Positions 23,581-34,588 of a stretch of DNA of 64,000 nt are shown piece after piece. A program made the position numbers and the translations under genes. The notes under the pieces are model-generated. The model made no database searches, was not told the DNA's origin, and saw only the letters and a list, made by a program, of their open reading frames with translations. Every line of letters begins with the position of its first letter. Position 1 is the first letter of the stretch. This DNA comes from Primula veris. Its lineage: Eukaryota; Streptophyta; Magnoliopsida; Ericales; Primulaceae. The DNA lies in contig OY821750.1 in the NCBI GenBank assembly GCA_963682055.1, positions 30,078,402 to 30,142,401 of the forward strand. Direction: 5' to 3'.

Positions 23581-26276
23581 AATCAGGTCGATCCAAAACA
23601 AAAACAAAAACATGGTTGGTGAGCTTGTTTGGTTTGATAATAATCTATGAATTTCCCCCAATTCAATTTCCTTGATTCCAAAAATTCACTCAAAAATTAG
23701 TTGGACGGTAAATGCATTCACCGGTCCATTCAAACTTATTTCATGGGCATAAACATTGGAAGTAGGATCGATTAAAAGAAAAGCCTAGTTTAATTATCTC
23801 CCTTTTTATCGTACTTGTGGACCGGACCACAATCTGAAGGCCAATAGTTGTGAACTTCGAAGTATTGAAGTTCTTGGTCGGAAAATGTTGTTTCTTTTCT
23901 GAGTTTTTTAGTTTGGCCAAGTCCAGAAAATTCCAACAACATCAAGGTTTGAAGGTTTGCCCATTTAATTAGAATGACACTTTATCCTGATCAGACTAGT
24001 AGACATGTAAAGGGTATAGCTCTTGAAAAGTTGTGTTTGAGAAAACAAACTCATTTTTACAAGGGATAAACAAACATGAGCACAATTTTTTTTATTTTTT
24101 TTATCATGTATATGACAAATGATCAAGTATAGTCTAATTTGTGTTTGGAATTTAAAAAAAAAAAAACCGATTTACTATTAATTAGCCATGTTGAATATAT
24201 GCTTTCTTATCGATTATTGAAAGCAAAAATTAGTAATTATCTCCATCTTTCGTTTCGAGTTTCTAAATCCCTCTATAAATAGTATATATTGTTTTATTTT
24301 ATTTTGTCTATTACTGTAGCTTTTCTGCCTGAAATCCAATAACAAATTAAAGAACAGGTTTAGAAACTTCGAAAGTACCATTCACATAAATATGGTGGAA
24401 TCTACATTTAGTCGGGAACTCGGAAGGATAAAAAAATGAAAGATTTCTCATATATTATTTCTGCTCCAAAATTTCTTTGTATGCATTGGAAAGTAAAAAA
24501 AAATTAAGTGACCAAAGGTCCACAAGTATTAGTTTTTGTTAGATTATTTGTCATTAATGATAAACACAAAAGGGAAGATTTCAAAACCATTAGATTAAAA
24601 TTTTCTTACATTAACTAAGAAGAGGGAAACAAATCTAAAAAACCAAAAAAATAAAAAATATGATTGATCCGGAAGAAATCTATAAAGCCATCAAAGGAAA
24701 GAAAAATACTAAAATCGAGAAAAGTGGAAAATACTATTTTTTTTAAATTTTTTTATAATTAGTAACTCTCTTTTGAAGGTAAATCTGCTTCGAATGCGTC
24801 AAAGTTCGAATCCTGATAATGAACGTGGTATACTCGAATACCAACTTACTTTTTTTTTTTTTTTTTTTTTTAAACACCAACCACCTTTGCTCGAGTGGAA
24901 AATACTATTAGTTCTAGAAAGTGTAGACAAAAACAAAATCGGATTTGTATTTCTTTGCTTTGCCAAAATTCACTTTTAAAGCACGTGAGTTTATACGTGT
25001 ATCATATTGGACCCATAAATAAACAATCACGTTGCCCCTTGTCAATATAGATAAGGTAGGACCTATATGGAATATATAAACACGTCATATTGTCTAATGT
25101 CTAGTGTGCATTTTCTTAAATTTATGAATAAAAAGTAGTTGAAATAGGTGATATCGGTGCTATATTATAAAAGTGGATTTTACAATATAAAGTGATATTT
25201 GATATAATATATCATATATGATATCGAACTATGTTGATATGAGAATTTAATCACTTATGTACAACGGGAGAAACTATGGTTTATACAGATGTTAAAATTT
25301 ACGTAAACTGCTAAATTAGTTGAAATAGAAAAAATGGGATTGTCAAATTATTGTTTCAACATATTTTAGTGAAACACATGGATGAAAACTAAACTAAATT
25401 ATATTTTTTAGAATTACGATGGTGGCGTTGTCTCCGACGGTATATACTTGTTTTCTCCGTCATAATAATGTAGTATAAGGAATTTGGGTATACATGATTG
25501 GTACATTTTGGAATAACAAATCATTAAACAAACACATCTTTTATCGTAACACTAATCTCAACCACAAACAAGTAATTTATTAATTTTAGCTAAATCCCAA
25601 TTTATAAGAAAGAGTAGGAAACTAGGATTAGCTTGAGTATACCTTATTTATTCATTGGATGATGATATACGTATAATATATCTTATTAATTCATTCGATG
25701 GTGATATATGTATATACTGTTTGAAACAGTGAGAGTCAATTGATTAATGTATATCGAGATAGATTAAAGTCTTTTCGCAAGTCTCTTTAAAAGCATGTGG
25801 TAAACAGTATGTGGATATATCATCACCCTAATTTATTACGTTTTTATATCAAAAAATATCTATCTTTTATTTTTTTTTATCAATTTGGTAGCATAAATTT
25901 GATACTTCTATTCGTTAATTAGTAGTGGCCAATCATACATTGAAAATGGAAAGTAAAATTCAACACAATTGGGCTTGGATTATGACATTATCTATGCATT
26001 CCATATTAAGTGTGATTTTTTAAAATACGCTTGAGAACCGGAGTACATACTAATTGCCCAAATTACAAATTTCAAAAATGAATTGAATTGATATAATCAT
26101 CTATTCCAAATTGACACTTCGCCAATATAAGTACGTAAATCTTGCTCAAAATCACCTATTTTGGCTCTATTTCGGAATTTGATATGCTAAGAAAGGATTT
26201 GATCTGAGTCATTTGTTGAAAACATGTTGATCGATCATACCATTTAGCTAGGTCCTTGCACATCAAATAATAATTA
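23581..26276. other. Intergenic, nothing firm
   Basis: AT-rich with long A and T runs (for example 24850-24872). AAGTTCGAATCCTGATAATG at about 24803 resembles a tRNA-type B box, but no A box or cloverleaf can be drawn, so no tRNA or SINE is called. Confidence 0.5.
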
Positions 26277-26512
26277 CTTCATCCGTTGCCATTTAATTGT
26301 CCATTACGAAAGTGCGTGCAATTTTGATCGGCCAATAACTTATATCAAAATTGTCGGAATAATTTTTTTAAAAAGTTGATCATATAGTTCAAATGTTAAA
26401 TTTTATGATTATATTTTAAAAAAAAATCATTTTGACAATTTTGATATAAGTTATAAGACGGTCAAAATTACACGTAGTTTCGTAATAGACAATTAAATGA
26501 AAACGGATGAAG
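26277..26512. mobile_element. Stowaway-like MITE (family A)
   Basis: Flanked by TA (26275-26276 and 26513-26514). Left end CTTCATCCGTTGCC, right end AAACGGATGAAG; arms are long inverted repeats (ATATCAAAATTGTCGG against GACAATTTTGATATAAG). Same family as 8680-8906. Confidence 0.8.
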
Positions 26513-27399
26513 TATTACGTAAATTTTAACCATTTACATAAATGAATCATCACATGTTCTTAGATGAATTACTGTTAAAGTATAACAATAACGAAAAAAG
26601 ATAAATCAATGTTGCATGGATTCATAGCGTCATACTGTCCTTGTTTGGCATGTTGGCCTTAATTTTACTTTTCACTCACAAGTATAAAAAGTTAACATGT
26701 TGTTTTGGTTGATACTGAAAAAGTATATACATTTGTGTTTTCGAGACAAAAAAAGTTATACTTAATAATTAATATGTATAATTTTCAACAATAATATACT
26801 ACTTTCAACTATTTTCCATCATTCCCGATATATTTTTAATTTTTACTAAAAAATTTACGAATACTTATAAATACATTAATAAGTCTTTTCTTTCGACCTT
26901 CATTAATAAATATTGATCACTTGTTATTTGGGTGTGCGTTCTTAAGAAAAGTTTGGTAGGCATCGGATCTATTTAAAAAGAAGTCGGTCATCGACCGCGT
27001 ATCTAGAAAGAACGTTGTTGGCTTCAATGGTATATTGGATTTAGATGGAGAGAAATTTAAGGGTATATGAAGGGAATTGCTCGAGTCCCGAAAATGTTTT
27101 TAAATTAATTGAATTTTATGTTGTTAATTAATTGTATGAACAAATATGGAAAAAAAAAATTAATTCCCATAAAGATAGGTTTCTAGTTGGTATCTAGCGA
27201 TTAAGCACCAAATATGTGGGTGACTAATCGATATAAATTCGTAGGCTCGTAGCTCGTTATAGTTTATGTTCCGTTTAGAAGGAGCTTTTGCCTTTTTTTA
27301 ATATGTTCATAGTGTTTAATCTTGAAAAAATAAACAGTTCATAAAATCATTTAATACTGCAAGCAAGTCTTTTTTTTTTTTTTTGAAATTCTCCATCTC

Positions 27400-27626
27400 C
27401 ACTACAAGGAATATGATCCAAGTATGAACAAAAGTGGTTAACACTGTTAAAAAAAATACTCAAATAACTATAGGGATTAATGACGGTATTTTTTGTTATG
27501 AGCTTATTAGTTACGGTTTTTGTGACGGTTTTGTGACAGTTTAGATAATTTATGACAGTTTTTGAAATTAGTGACAGGCTTGTGATATTTTTTGGCTCTC
27601 ACTAAATCAAGCATTATGTTGTGGTG
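27400..27626. mobile_element. CACTA-like non-autonomous element, second copy
   Basis: Starts CACTACAAGGAATATG and ends TTGTGGTG. Between about 27476 and 27620 it matches the element at 9305-9501 closely (GGATTAATGACGGTATT, GAGCTTATTAGT, TTTGTGACAG, CTCTCACTAAATCAAGCATT). Target duplication not clear. Confidence 0.55.
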
Positions 27627-27862
27627 TGGTACAACTGTTTGTTATCCGAGTATATCACGTTCACCAGCAGTGTTCGAACCCTGACACCTGTGAAGTAAGT
27701 TTATCTCTTAAAAAACGGTTATTAATTATTAAATAAATAAAAATAAATAAAATCTGATGCAATATCACTCTCTCTTTTTCATACAAGTGTGTGAAGTCGG
27801 CAAATAAATTAAATGAAATTAGGCCACCAGAATTTAATTTTTAGTCAACAAAACAGTGAGAT

Positions 27863-27871
27863 CCACGTGGC
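27863..27871. promoter_or_regulatory. G-box/ABRE-like CCACGTGGC
   Basis: A palindromic CACGTG core in the context CCACGTGGC, about 255 bp upstream of the RTFL start codon. Such sites bind bZIP or bHLH factors (abscisic acid or light responses). A second partial ACGT-free CCGTGT/ACACGG pair lies at 27890-27909. TATA-like ATATATAAATATC lies at about 28012. Confidence 0.4.
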
Positions 27872-28125
27872 AAGTTGTGAGTGTAGGGTCCGTGTCAGTT
27901 TCCACACGGCTCTAAAATCTAAATTCTCATCCCCTTATTAATATTATTATTATTAACCTCAGTTTCCACGAAACAACAAACTTATAGTAACACACAAACG
28001 TGCCTATATACATATATAAATATCTATTTATACAATCAATCATAGCAACTCATTTGTTCCTCCTAGAATATTGAGCTCTCCACAAAACAATTTTCTTTTG
28101 ACTTCATACATATATAGTAGCAAAC

Positions 28126-28287
28126 ATGTCAGCAAGTTATGATCAATTCATGTCAAAAAGTTGTCGAAAAACGAGTCTACGAAGGCGGTGTTCGAGGTTA
28201 TGCAAGCAGCAGAGGGCAAGGTTCTATATAATCGGGCGATGTGTATCGATTCTTTTGTGTTGGCACGCTCATGATGTATCAGATTGA
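28126..28287 (+). CDS. RTFL/DVL (ROTUNDIFOLIA FOUR-LIKE / DEVIL) small peptide
   Basis: A single-exon frame of 53 codons. The C-terminal half carries the RTF/DVL domain: RRRCSRLCKQQRARFYI at about 19-35, then GRCVSILLCWH ending at 47, against the family pattern RRCxxLxKEQRARFYIxRRCxxMLLCW. The N-terminal half (MSASYDQFMSKSCRKTS) is basic and serine-rich as usual. Members are plasma-membrane-associated plant peptides; overexpression alters cell proliferation and organ shape (rotund leaves, horned fruits). The hydrophobic segment YII...CVSILLCW is the likely membrane segment. Odd points: Gly replaces the usual Arg before RC (IIGRC), and the tail HAHDVSD is short. Start chosen as the first ATG in a context CAAACATGTC, the only upstream in-frame ATG before the domain apart from Met9. 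Confidence 0.85.
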   Translation: MSASYDQFMSKSCRKTSLRRRCSRLCKQQRARFYIIGRCVSILLCWHAHDVSD

Positions 28288-30013
28288 ATTAATGATCGTT
28301 TTGGTATGCCAAGAACTAGTAAAATTTTGTAAATTTATTGGTTCGACTATAGTGTTGGTGAGCGCGATCGATTTGTATAACTGGTCCTGATCGAAGACAG
28401 GTCAGGTCATCTATGTCGCGAAGATTATCGAATTTGGATTACTCATACAAACGGAATTAGAATTTACTCGGAAATGGAATGAGATTATGAATCGGCAGTT
28501 TCTATGTAGTATCACAGAGGTGGAATGAATAGTATGTTATTGTAATCTATGTCATAAATTGTAATTATCTGTTGAGGATTAAAGGTGTAGTGTGCTGAGA
28601 TTTAGTTGTGATATATAAAAATTTGTGTTAGTGGAATAAAAAGGATAATGAGGTCATTAAAGTACAAAGATGTATTAGTACGAAATTTAGAATATCTTGC
28701 ATATCCTGCTTTGTTTTGAGCTTAATTATATATCAGTGGTTCCATTTTCATCAATTAACAAAGGACAAGATAAAAAGGCTGTTTATAGATCTTCAATATG
28801 TGAAATTAACTTACAAGCCTACTTGAATATTTTGCTTAATTAACGATATCACATGAATTTGTCAGCGATATTCTTACTTTCTGAAACTGTAATTCAATGT
28901 TTATCAACCAACAAAAGGCAAGATGAAAAGGATTTGGCTGTTTATATACCATCAATATGTGCAAGCCTATTTCAATATATTGCTTGATTAGTGATACCAC
29001 ATAAATTTGTCAGCGATATTCTTACATTTTGTAATTGTGATTCAATGTGCTCTAGATTTAGGACTAATCATAGAAGTTTGGTCTGATTAATTTCTTCAAT
29101 GATCTTGTCCTTCAGGTGAATATAAAACTGCAATTGATTTTTCATGATTGGATTAGTCACAAAGAGAGTACCAACTATTTTCAACTTTAATTAGTACAAA
29201 TAACAAAGAGACGAGAGAAATCGCTGAAACTTATGTTACATCGTCTTTGATCATGTTGTTCCTGGAACCGCTATGCTTGATGTAACGGATGAAAAGGTCG
29301 AGGTCGACCCTATGAACACGCTCAATTTTAATTTTCCTGATAGCACAACTGTTTTTTATTTATAAACACAACTATTAATCAATTATATTTAGGGTTAATT
29401 ATAGTTTTGTATACCAAGTTATTGGTGGTTAATGATTGACATATTCACCTTTTAAGATTAACGATTTGCAATATCAGCAAATGCACGTCCTCCGATCAAC
29501 ATACTATTGTTAAAAAAGATGACGAAAATAGATAAATGACAAAATTACTCTAATGTTTTCTTATTATTTACAACGAGACGTCATCATAAACCTTTTCATA
29601 CTAGTTAAATACAAAGTTGATATCCATAGTATTGTATAAAACTTAATTTGGTGCCTATGTATTGAAAAAAGTTCAATTTTTACACTATAAATTCAAATAA
29701 TAATATTATAAATACACTATATACTCGAAATTAATTCATTTATATTCAAGTAGCTATATTGGTTGCGAGGTTCATTTACTTGTTGCGGGTTCAATTTACT
29801 ATACTTTACATAATTCATCAAATACAAACTTGACTTCTTTTAATAAAAATCAATAACAATTAGATGACTAAATTGCACAAATTATTTATATGTGTGACTA
29901 ATTAGATAACTACAACCATGAAAATTGCAAAAAATGGTCCCTTTTTTCTCCAAACTAGGGCATAGACAAGTCCACCCCCATTTCCATTCATCACCATCCA
30001 CCTATGCGACTGT
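28288..30013. other. Region downstream of RTFL; contains a 148-bp tandem duplication
   Basis: Holds the presumed 3' UTR and then two copies of a segment centred on GTCAGCGATATTCTTAC (28861 and 29009), running about 28755-29050 and sharing CCAACAAAAGGCAAGAT/AACAAAGGACAAGAT and TCAATATGTG. No second gene is seen. The DVL frame is not repeated. Confidence 0.5.
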
Positions 30014-30180
30014 ATCTATCTATCTATCTATCTATATATATATATATATATATATATTCTGTATGTATATATATCGGCTGTGTGTATATATATATTGTAT
30101 GTATGTATACCATGTTTGTATGTATATTGGCGGTATACATACGTCTGTATATTTACATATATATATATATAAATATTTAT
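30014..30180. repeat. (TATC)n / (TA)n / TGTATGTA microsatellite cluster
   Basis: Consecutive TATC, TATA and TATG repeats followed by a T-run at about 30199-30214. Open frames across it are repeat artefacts (runs of YI and IY). Confidence 0.9.
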
Positions 30181-30437
30181 CTCTGTGTATCTATATCTCT
30201 TTTTTTTTTTTTTTATCAAATTTAGTTTTAACCATTTAATCAAATTTAAACGGCTTACATTTACTTTTATTTTCGGTATTTGGATCAGATCTAATGGTTC
30301 ACTTTATTTAAATATAAGAAATGACAGTTTTGTCCCTTAAAAACGCACATGTTTTGGCATGTGACCACTTTTCCGTTAAAAAAGTTCACGAAAGTTAGTT
30401 CTGCTGTGTTGATTTGACGAATTTTCATAGTTGAATA

Positions 30438-31119
30438 CAGGGACGCAGCCAGGATTTCTCGTTAACGGGGTACAATCACGCTCGAATTAACTTTCCAAAG
30501 AAAAACAAATTGAATGTGTTACAACGAATTCAATACTATTAGGGATCAAACTTGTAATTTTAATTGTTAGTTTAATTAATTAGTTTATCAAACTAAATCA
30601 CGAGGACCTGATCAAAATATTGTAACATTAGATTTTTGGCGAACTTCTCTATAGTTAAGAAAAAAAGCAGAAAAACAGAAGAGCCGAATTATTATTTTAT
30701 TAATGGATTCATGGTATACTATTAAAATAATTAATATTTTATTATTATTAAATAATGTTCTTATTTTAGGAAAGCGGTCAATTTTTAGAGTATTTGTGAA
30801 TTTTTAATTAGTCTTTAACAAGTATTTGATGTTGTTATAATTTATACAATTTGGGCATGAAATTGTTGTTACTGTTATTAAAAAACTATAAAAATATCTA
30901 AATATGTCACAATTAATTGTTCATAGCAATTTAGCCTTCACTTCATCTTTTACAAACTTTGGAACAACTAGTGAACTAAAATTATAAACTTTATAACTAC
31001 ATGTACCAAATGTGTTATATTTACTCCTAAGTAAGTGATTTGTAGTTTTCCCGTGACATTAATATTGCTCATATGAGAGGGGGATAGCCTCCTCTGAGCT
31101 TATACTATCTCCGCCACTG
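30438..31119. mobile_element. Non-autonomous hAT element with 8-bp target duplication
   Basis: The left end CAGGGACGCAGCCAGG and the right end TATCTCCGCCACTG are the degenerate inverted repeats CAGTGGCGGAGC common in plants. They are flanked by a perfect 8-bp duplication GTTGAATA (30430-30437 and 31120-31127), which is diagnostic of hAT-class insertion. The interior (682 bp) is AT-rich without a coding frame. Confidence 0.8.
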
Positions 31120-31445
31120 GTTGAATATGCAAATCGTTAATATTAAAATGTGAGTATGTATATTTTTAACCACCGATAGATTGGTGTACAAAATTATAAT
31201 TAACCCTTCTATTTATACTGAAACGAAGATTAAGAAACAAAAAATAGATAAGCCAATAATCTGCCAGACTGCCTCCTTAATGAATTTGATTTTGCTGCAG
31301 TTGAAATCAATTTAACACATGATTGACATATTGCAATATTGTCATAAAATATGTAATGTTATTGCTTATTCGATATTTACACGTAACACTCCACTGCTAT
31401 ACGAGACTTTTAATTAATGGCCCTCCTCCAAAGAAATACTCTAAA

Positions 31446-31649
31446 ATTCTACAAGAAAATTTTCATTTAATATCATAAAATTTTTTGAGTTATATTGGTA
31501 AAGTATTTGTAGCTAAATTTTAGTAATAGTTTAGCAACAAATAGAAACATAATTTGTTGTTAAACTGTTGCTAAAATTTAGCCACAAGCACTTTAGCAAC
31601 ATAAACGAATTTTTTTTATGATACTAAATAAATTTTTTCTTATAGTGGT
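31446..31649. mobile_element. CACTA-like MITE with long terminal inverted repeats
   Basis: Left end CTACAAGAAAATTTTCATTT...ATCATAAAA and right end, inverted, CACTATAAGAAAAAATTTAT...ATCATAAAA form imperfect TIRs of about 30 bp. Inside is another inverted pair (GCTAAATTTTAGTAATAGTT against AACTGTTGCTAAAATTTAGC). The outermost CA of the left end is missing. No protein coded. Confidence 0.55.
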
Positions 31650-32637
31650 GTTCGGGTTAGTTGACGCAAAACTCGACAAAGCGGAGCCCTTTTTTTCTTT
31701 ATACGTTGGTTTCGCAAATCCTTGTATAGATAATATATGAAATAAACCAGATGAGGCAAGTGAGAAATGAGAATAGCATATACTACTTTTTCTTCTAATC
31801 CATATCCTTCTTGTTTGGAATAGCACCATCGTCTCCTCCTTTAATGTCACACCACTTTTGTTGTCATGAAATATTTCAAAAAAGGTGCAACTTTGAGACA
31901 AAAAGGGGGCAAAGAAAGTTAATACGTAGATTTTGGGTGGAAAGTTTATATAAATTGATTCTCTTCCTATCCTCAATTTCAAAGTGGAGTCAAAATGGGT
32001 TGCTTTAAATACCTAGTTATGACAACGGTATTGGATTTCTTTGGATTCAGCTTTTGTTTTGTGTTTTTCAGTGAAAGAGACTTTATCAAAATTTATGCTC
32101 ATTATTAGCAGTATACTATTTTAATGGCAAATTAACTAACCATTAGGCTCAGTTTGTGAAATTTAGAGGAGCTAAACTTAGTAAGTGCATGGATTTGAAA
32201 GGAACAAAAATCGAACATTAGTGCATTAAGATTACGATGCTACTTCTAGTTAAGGTGTTACGAAATTAACCGAAAAGGTTTAATACTAGGAGGAGCAACA
32301 ATCCCCATAATTATGGATAGTTTGGGTTACATACCATCTTTATTCCAAGGTTAGCATTTTGCCATTTTCAGACATAGTGATCATCTATTTCTATAAAAAT
32401 AAATAGTTCTATAAATATGAATCTGAACACCTCTCGCAGCAGCTGATATAGTATATCGCGTTGACGATATCTATTGATCTTAGTCTTAATTACTAATTAA
32501 AAGTTGTCGAAAAGATAAGTAGCATAGAAGAAATATACAATCGTAGTTCTGTTACTTGGGGCTTGTTCATGAAGTGAGTATTTCAGCTAGCTAGCTATAA
32601 GCTGTTAAGGAAACAATTAATTTGTAGCAGTTTAAAA
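31650..32637. other. Intergenic, nothing recognised
   Basis: Two overlapping short open frames on opposite strands (31593-31982 minus, 31811-32008 plus) have no family resemblance and are not called. Confidence 0.45.
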
Positions 32638-33160
32638 CTTATAGCTTTTCCAATCAAAAAAAAAAAAACAGTGTATATATAAGTTTAACAACCAAAACTG
32701 CAGTAATAAACAAAGGCGAGTACTGCTAACCTATGTAAAACAATGAGGAAAAACCGTAACCGATTAGGAAATCAAAATATCAAAGAAACTAACTTATCTG
32801 AAATGAAACTTATAGCTTTTCCAATCAAAAAAAAAAAAAAACAGTGTATATATAAGTTTAACAACCAAAACTGCAGTAATAAACAAAGGTGAGTACTTAA
32901 CTGCTAACCTATGTAAAACAATGAGGAAAAACCGTAACCGATTTGGAAATCAAAATATCAAAGAAACTAACTTATCTGAAATGAAACTTATAGCTTTTCC
33001 AATCAAACAAAAAAAACTGTGTATAAGTTTAACAACCAAAACTGCAGGAATAAACAAAGGCGAGTAGTTAACTGCTAACCTATGTAAAACAATGAGGAAA
33101 AACCGTAACCGATTAGGAAATCAAAATATCAAAGAAACTAACTTATCTGAAATAATATAG
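32638..33160. repeat. Tandem repeat, unit 171-178 bp, three copies
   Basis: Units begin CTTATAGCTTTTCCAATCA at 32638, 32809 and 32987 and contain GTTTAACAACCAAAACTGCAG, ATGTAAAACAATGAGGAAAA and CTAACTTATCTGAAAT. They differ mainly in A-run length and a few substitutions, so the amplification is recent. A degenerate fourth start lies at about 33304 (ATTTATAGCTTTCTCCGAAC). Confidence 0.9.
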
Positions 33161-33391
33161 GATTAAAATTAAATGAGGATTTCACTAGTAAAGAGAAGTA
33201 ATCTTTTCAGTTATCAGCTGACTTATTGATTACAAAAATAAAATAAAATTGAAGCTAAGATAATAGCCAAGAAAACAATCTATACCATGCTACCTGCTTA
33301 AAATTTATAGCTTTCTCCGAACAAAAAAAAAAAACACTTCATTCCAATTTACCAACCAAAACTTCAGTCAATAAACAAATTCTAGACATCG

Positions 33392-33863
33392 CAGTGTATG
33401 TTTGGCAACAACCTTTTTTGTTAGCTTTTTTAAAAAGTCACATGTGTTTGGTATCACTGCTTTTTTTAGGTTTTAAAAATATAGATTTTGGAGAAATATA
33501 ACTAGAAAAGCTAAAAGAAAAAAAAGCCACACATTTTGGAGATTTTGGTAACTTTCTCGCTATCATTTTAATAATTTAAATGAATATTGATCTTATCTCA
33601 AGTAAAATTTTATTCGTATACTTGACGTGTTACTTGTTCGTTTAAATATGATATTTTGAAAATTTATCAAAAAAATGTCTTATAAATTTATTTTGATTGA
33701 AAAGGCAAAAAGTTATTAGCTAATGCCAAAAATCAATATGTTGAAAGTTAGATTTTTTAAATTTTTGCCAAACAACTCATGTATATTTTGGAAAACAAGT
33801 TTTTTTTCTACCGTTTTCTAAAAACAGCATTTTGACTGAAAAAACTGATACCAAACGGACCCT
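33392..33863. mobile_element. MITE-like element with GTTTGG/CCAAAC ends
   Basis: Left end AGTGTATGTTTGGCAACAAC and right end TGATACCAAACGGACCCTTA; inverted inner blocks CAGTTTT... and AAAAACAGC. Resembles the element at 14491 in style. Exact ends uncertain. Confidence 0.4.
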
Positions 33864-34003
33864 TAATTGATTTTACTGCATAAAAACTGAAATGATAAGA
33901 AATATCAAGGGAATTAAAATGAGGAATTTATTATTGAAAAAGTGAAAAGTAAAAAGTAAAATAATAGTGCAAGGACTATGTAGGTGCATGTTGGTGACCT
34001 GGC

Positions 34004-34500
34004 ATAACTGAATAACAGAATTAAGAACAGAATATTTTTCACAAAAAATCACCCTTTTGTTTCTCTCTTTATATTACTCTGATATACATACATTCATACA
34101 TACAAATCTCCCTTAGAAAGTAATAAATTACTCAAAACCCGTATGGAAAAACCAATCTTTTTATCCCAAATTCACCACATTACTAACAAATAACAATCCT
34201 ACTTCTTTTAACCATAACTAATAAATAACTTAAATAAAAAATCTTCAAAAAGAAAACCTGAAATAAAAGTGAATTATTTTTTCACAAAAATATCCCCTTT
34301 TTGTTTCTCCCCCTTAAAAATATCAAATAACTGGAAAAATCAATCTTTTTCCCCAAACTCACCCATTACTAACAACTCTACTTCTTTTAAACATAACTAT
34401 ATAACTGAAATAATTAAGAGTGGATTATTTTTCACACAAAAAATCCAACTTTTGTTCCTCTCCCTATATATTCTCTTAAATACATACATATAAATCTCTC

Positions 34501-34536
<36 letters not shown>

Positions 34537-34588
34537 ACACACCCACTTTAATCCAGCTACTACCCATTTCAAATTAACCAAAACCCAC
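34004..34588 (+). promoter_or_regulatory. Triplicated promoter/5' UTR of the glucanase gene
   Basis: Three consecutive degenerate copies of one segment: about 34004-34258, 34259-34402 and 34403-34640. Each has TATTTTTCACA(A)AAAA, a CT-rich block near TTGTTTCTCTC, and the region of the start codon with ATGGAAAAACCAATCTTTTT or its derivative. Start-codon equivalents lie at 34143 (ATG, opening a 16-codon frame closed at 34193), 34331 (ACTGG, ATG lost) and 34589 (the true start). In the last copy CTATATATTC (34464-34473) is the likely TATA box and (CT)n at 34500-34534 lies in the 5' UTR. The ATG at 34143 would be an upstream ORF if transcription starts before it. Confidence 0.65.

Noticed and set aside
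24800..24825. tRNA B-box-like GTTCGAATCC
   Set aside because: No A box at the right distance and no cloverleaf could be drawn, so neither a tRNA nor a SINE is called.
31593..32008. Opposed open frames of 129 and 65 codons
   Set aside because: They overlap on opposite strands, show no recognisable motifs, and one runs into a MITE end.
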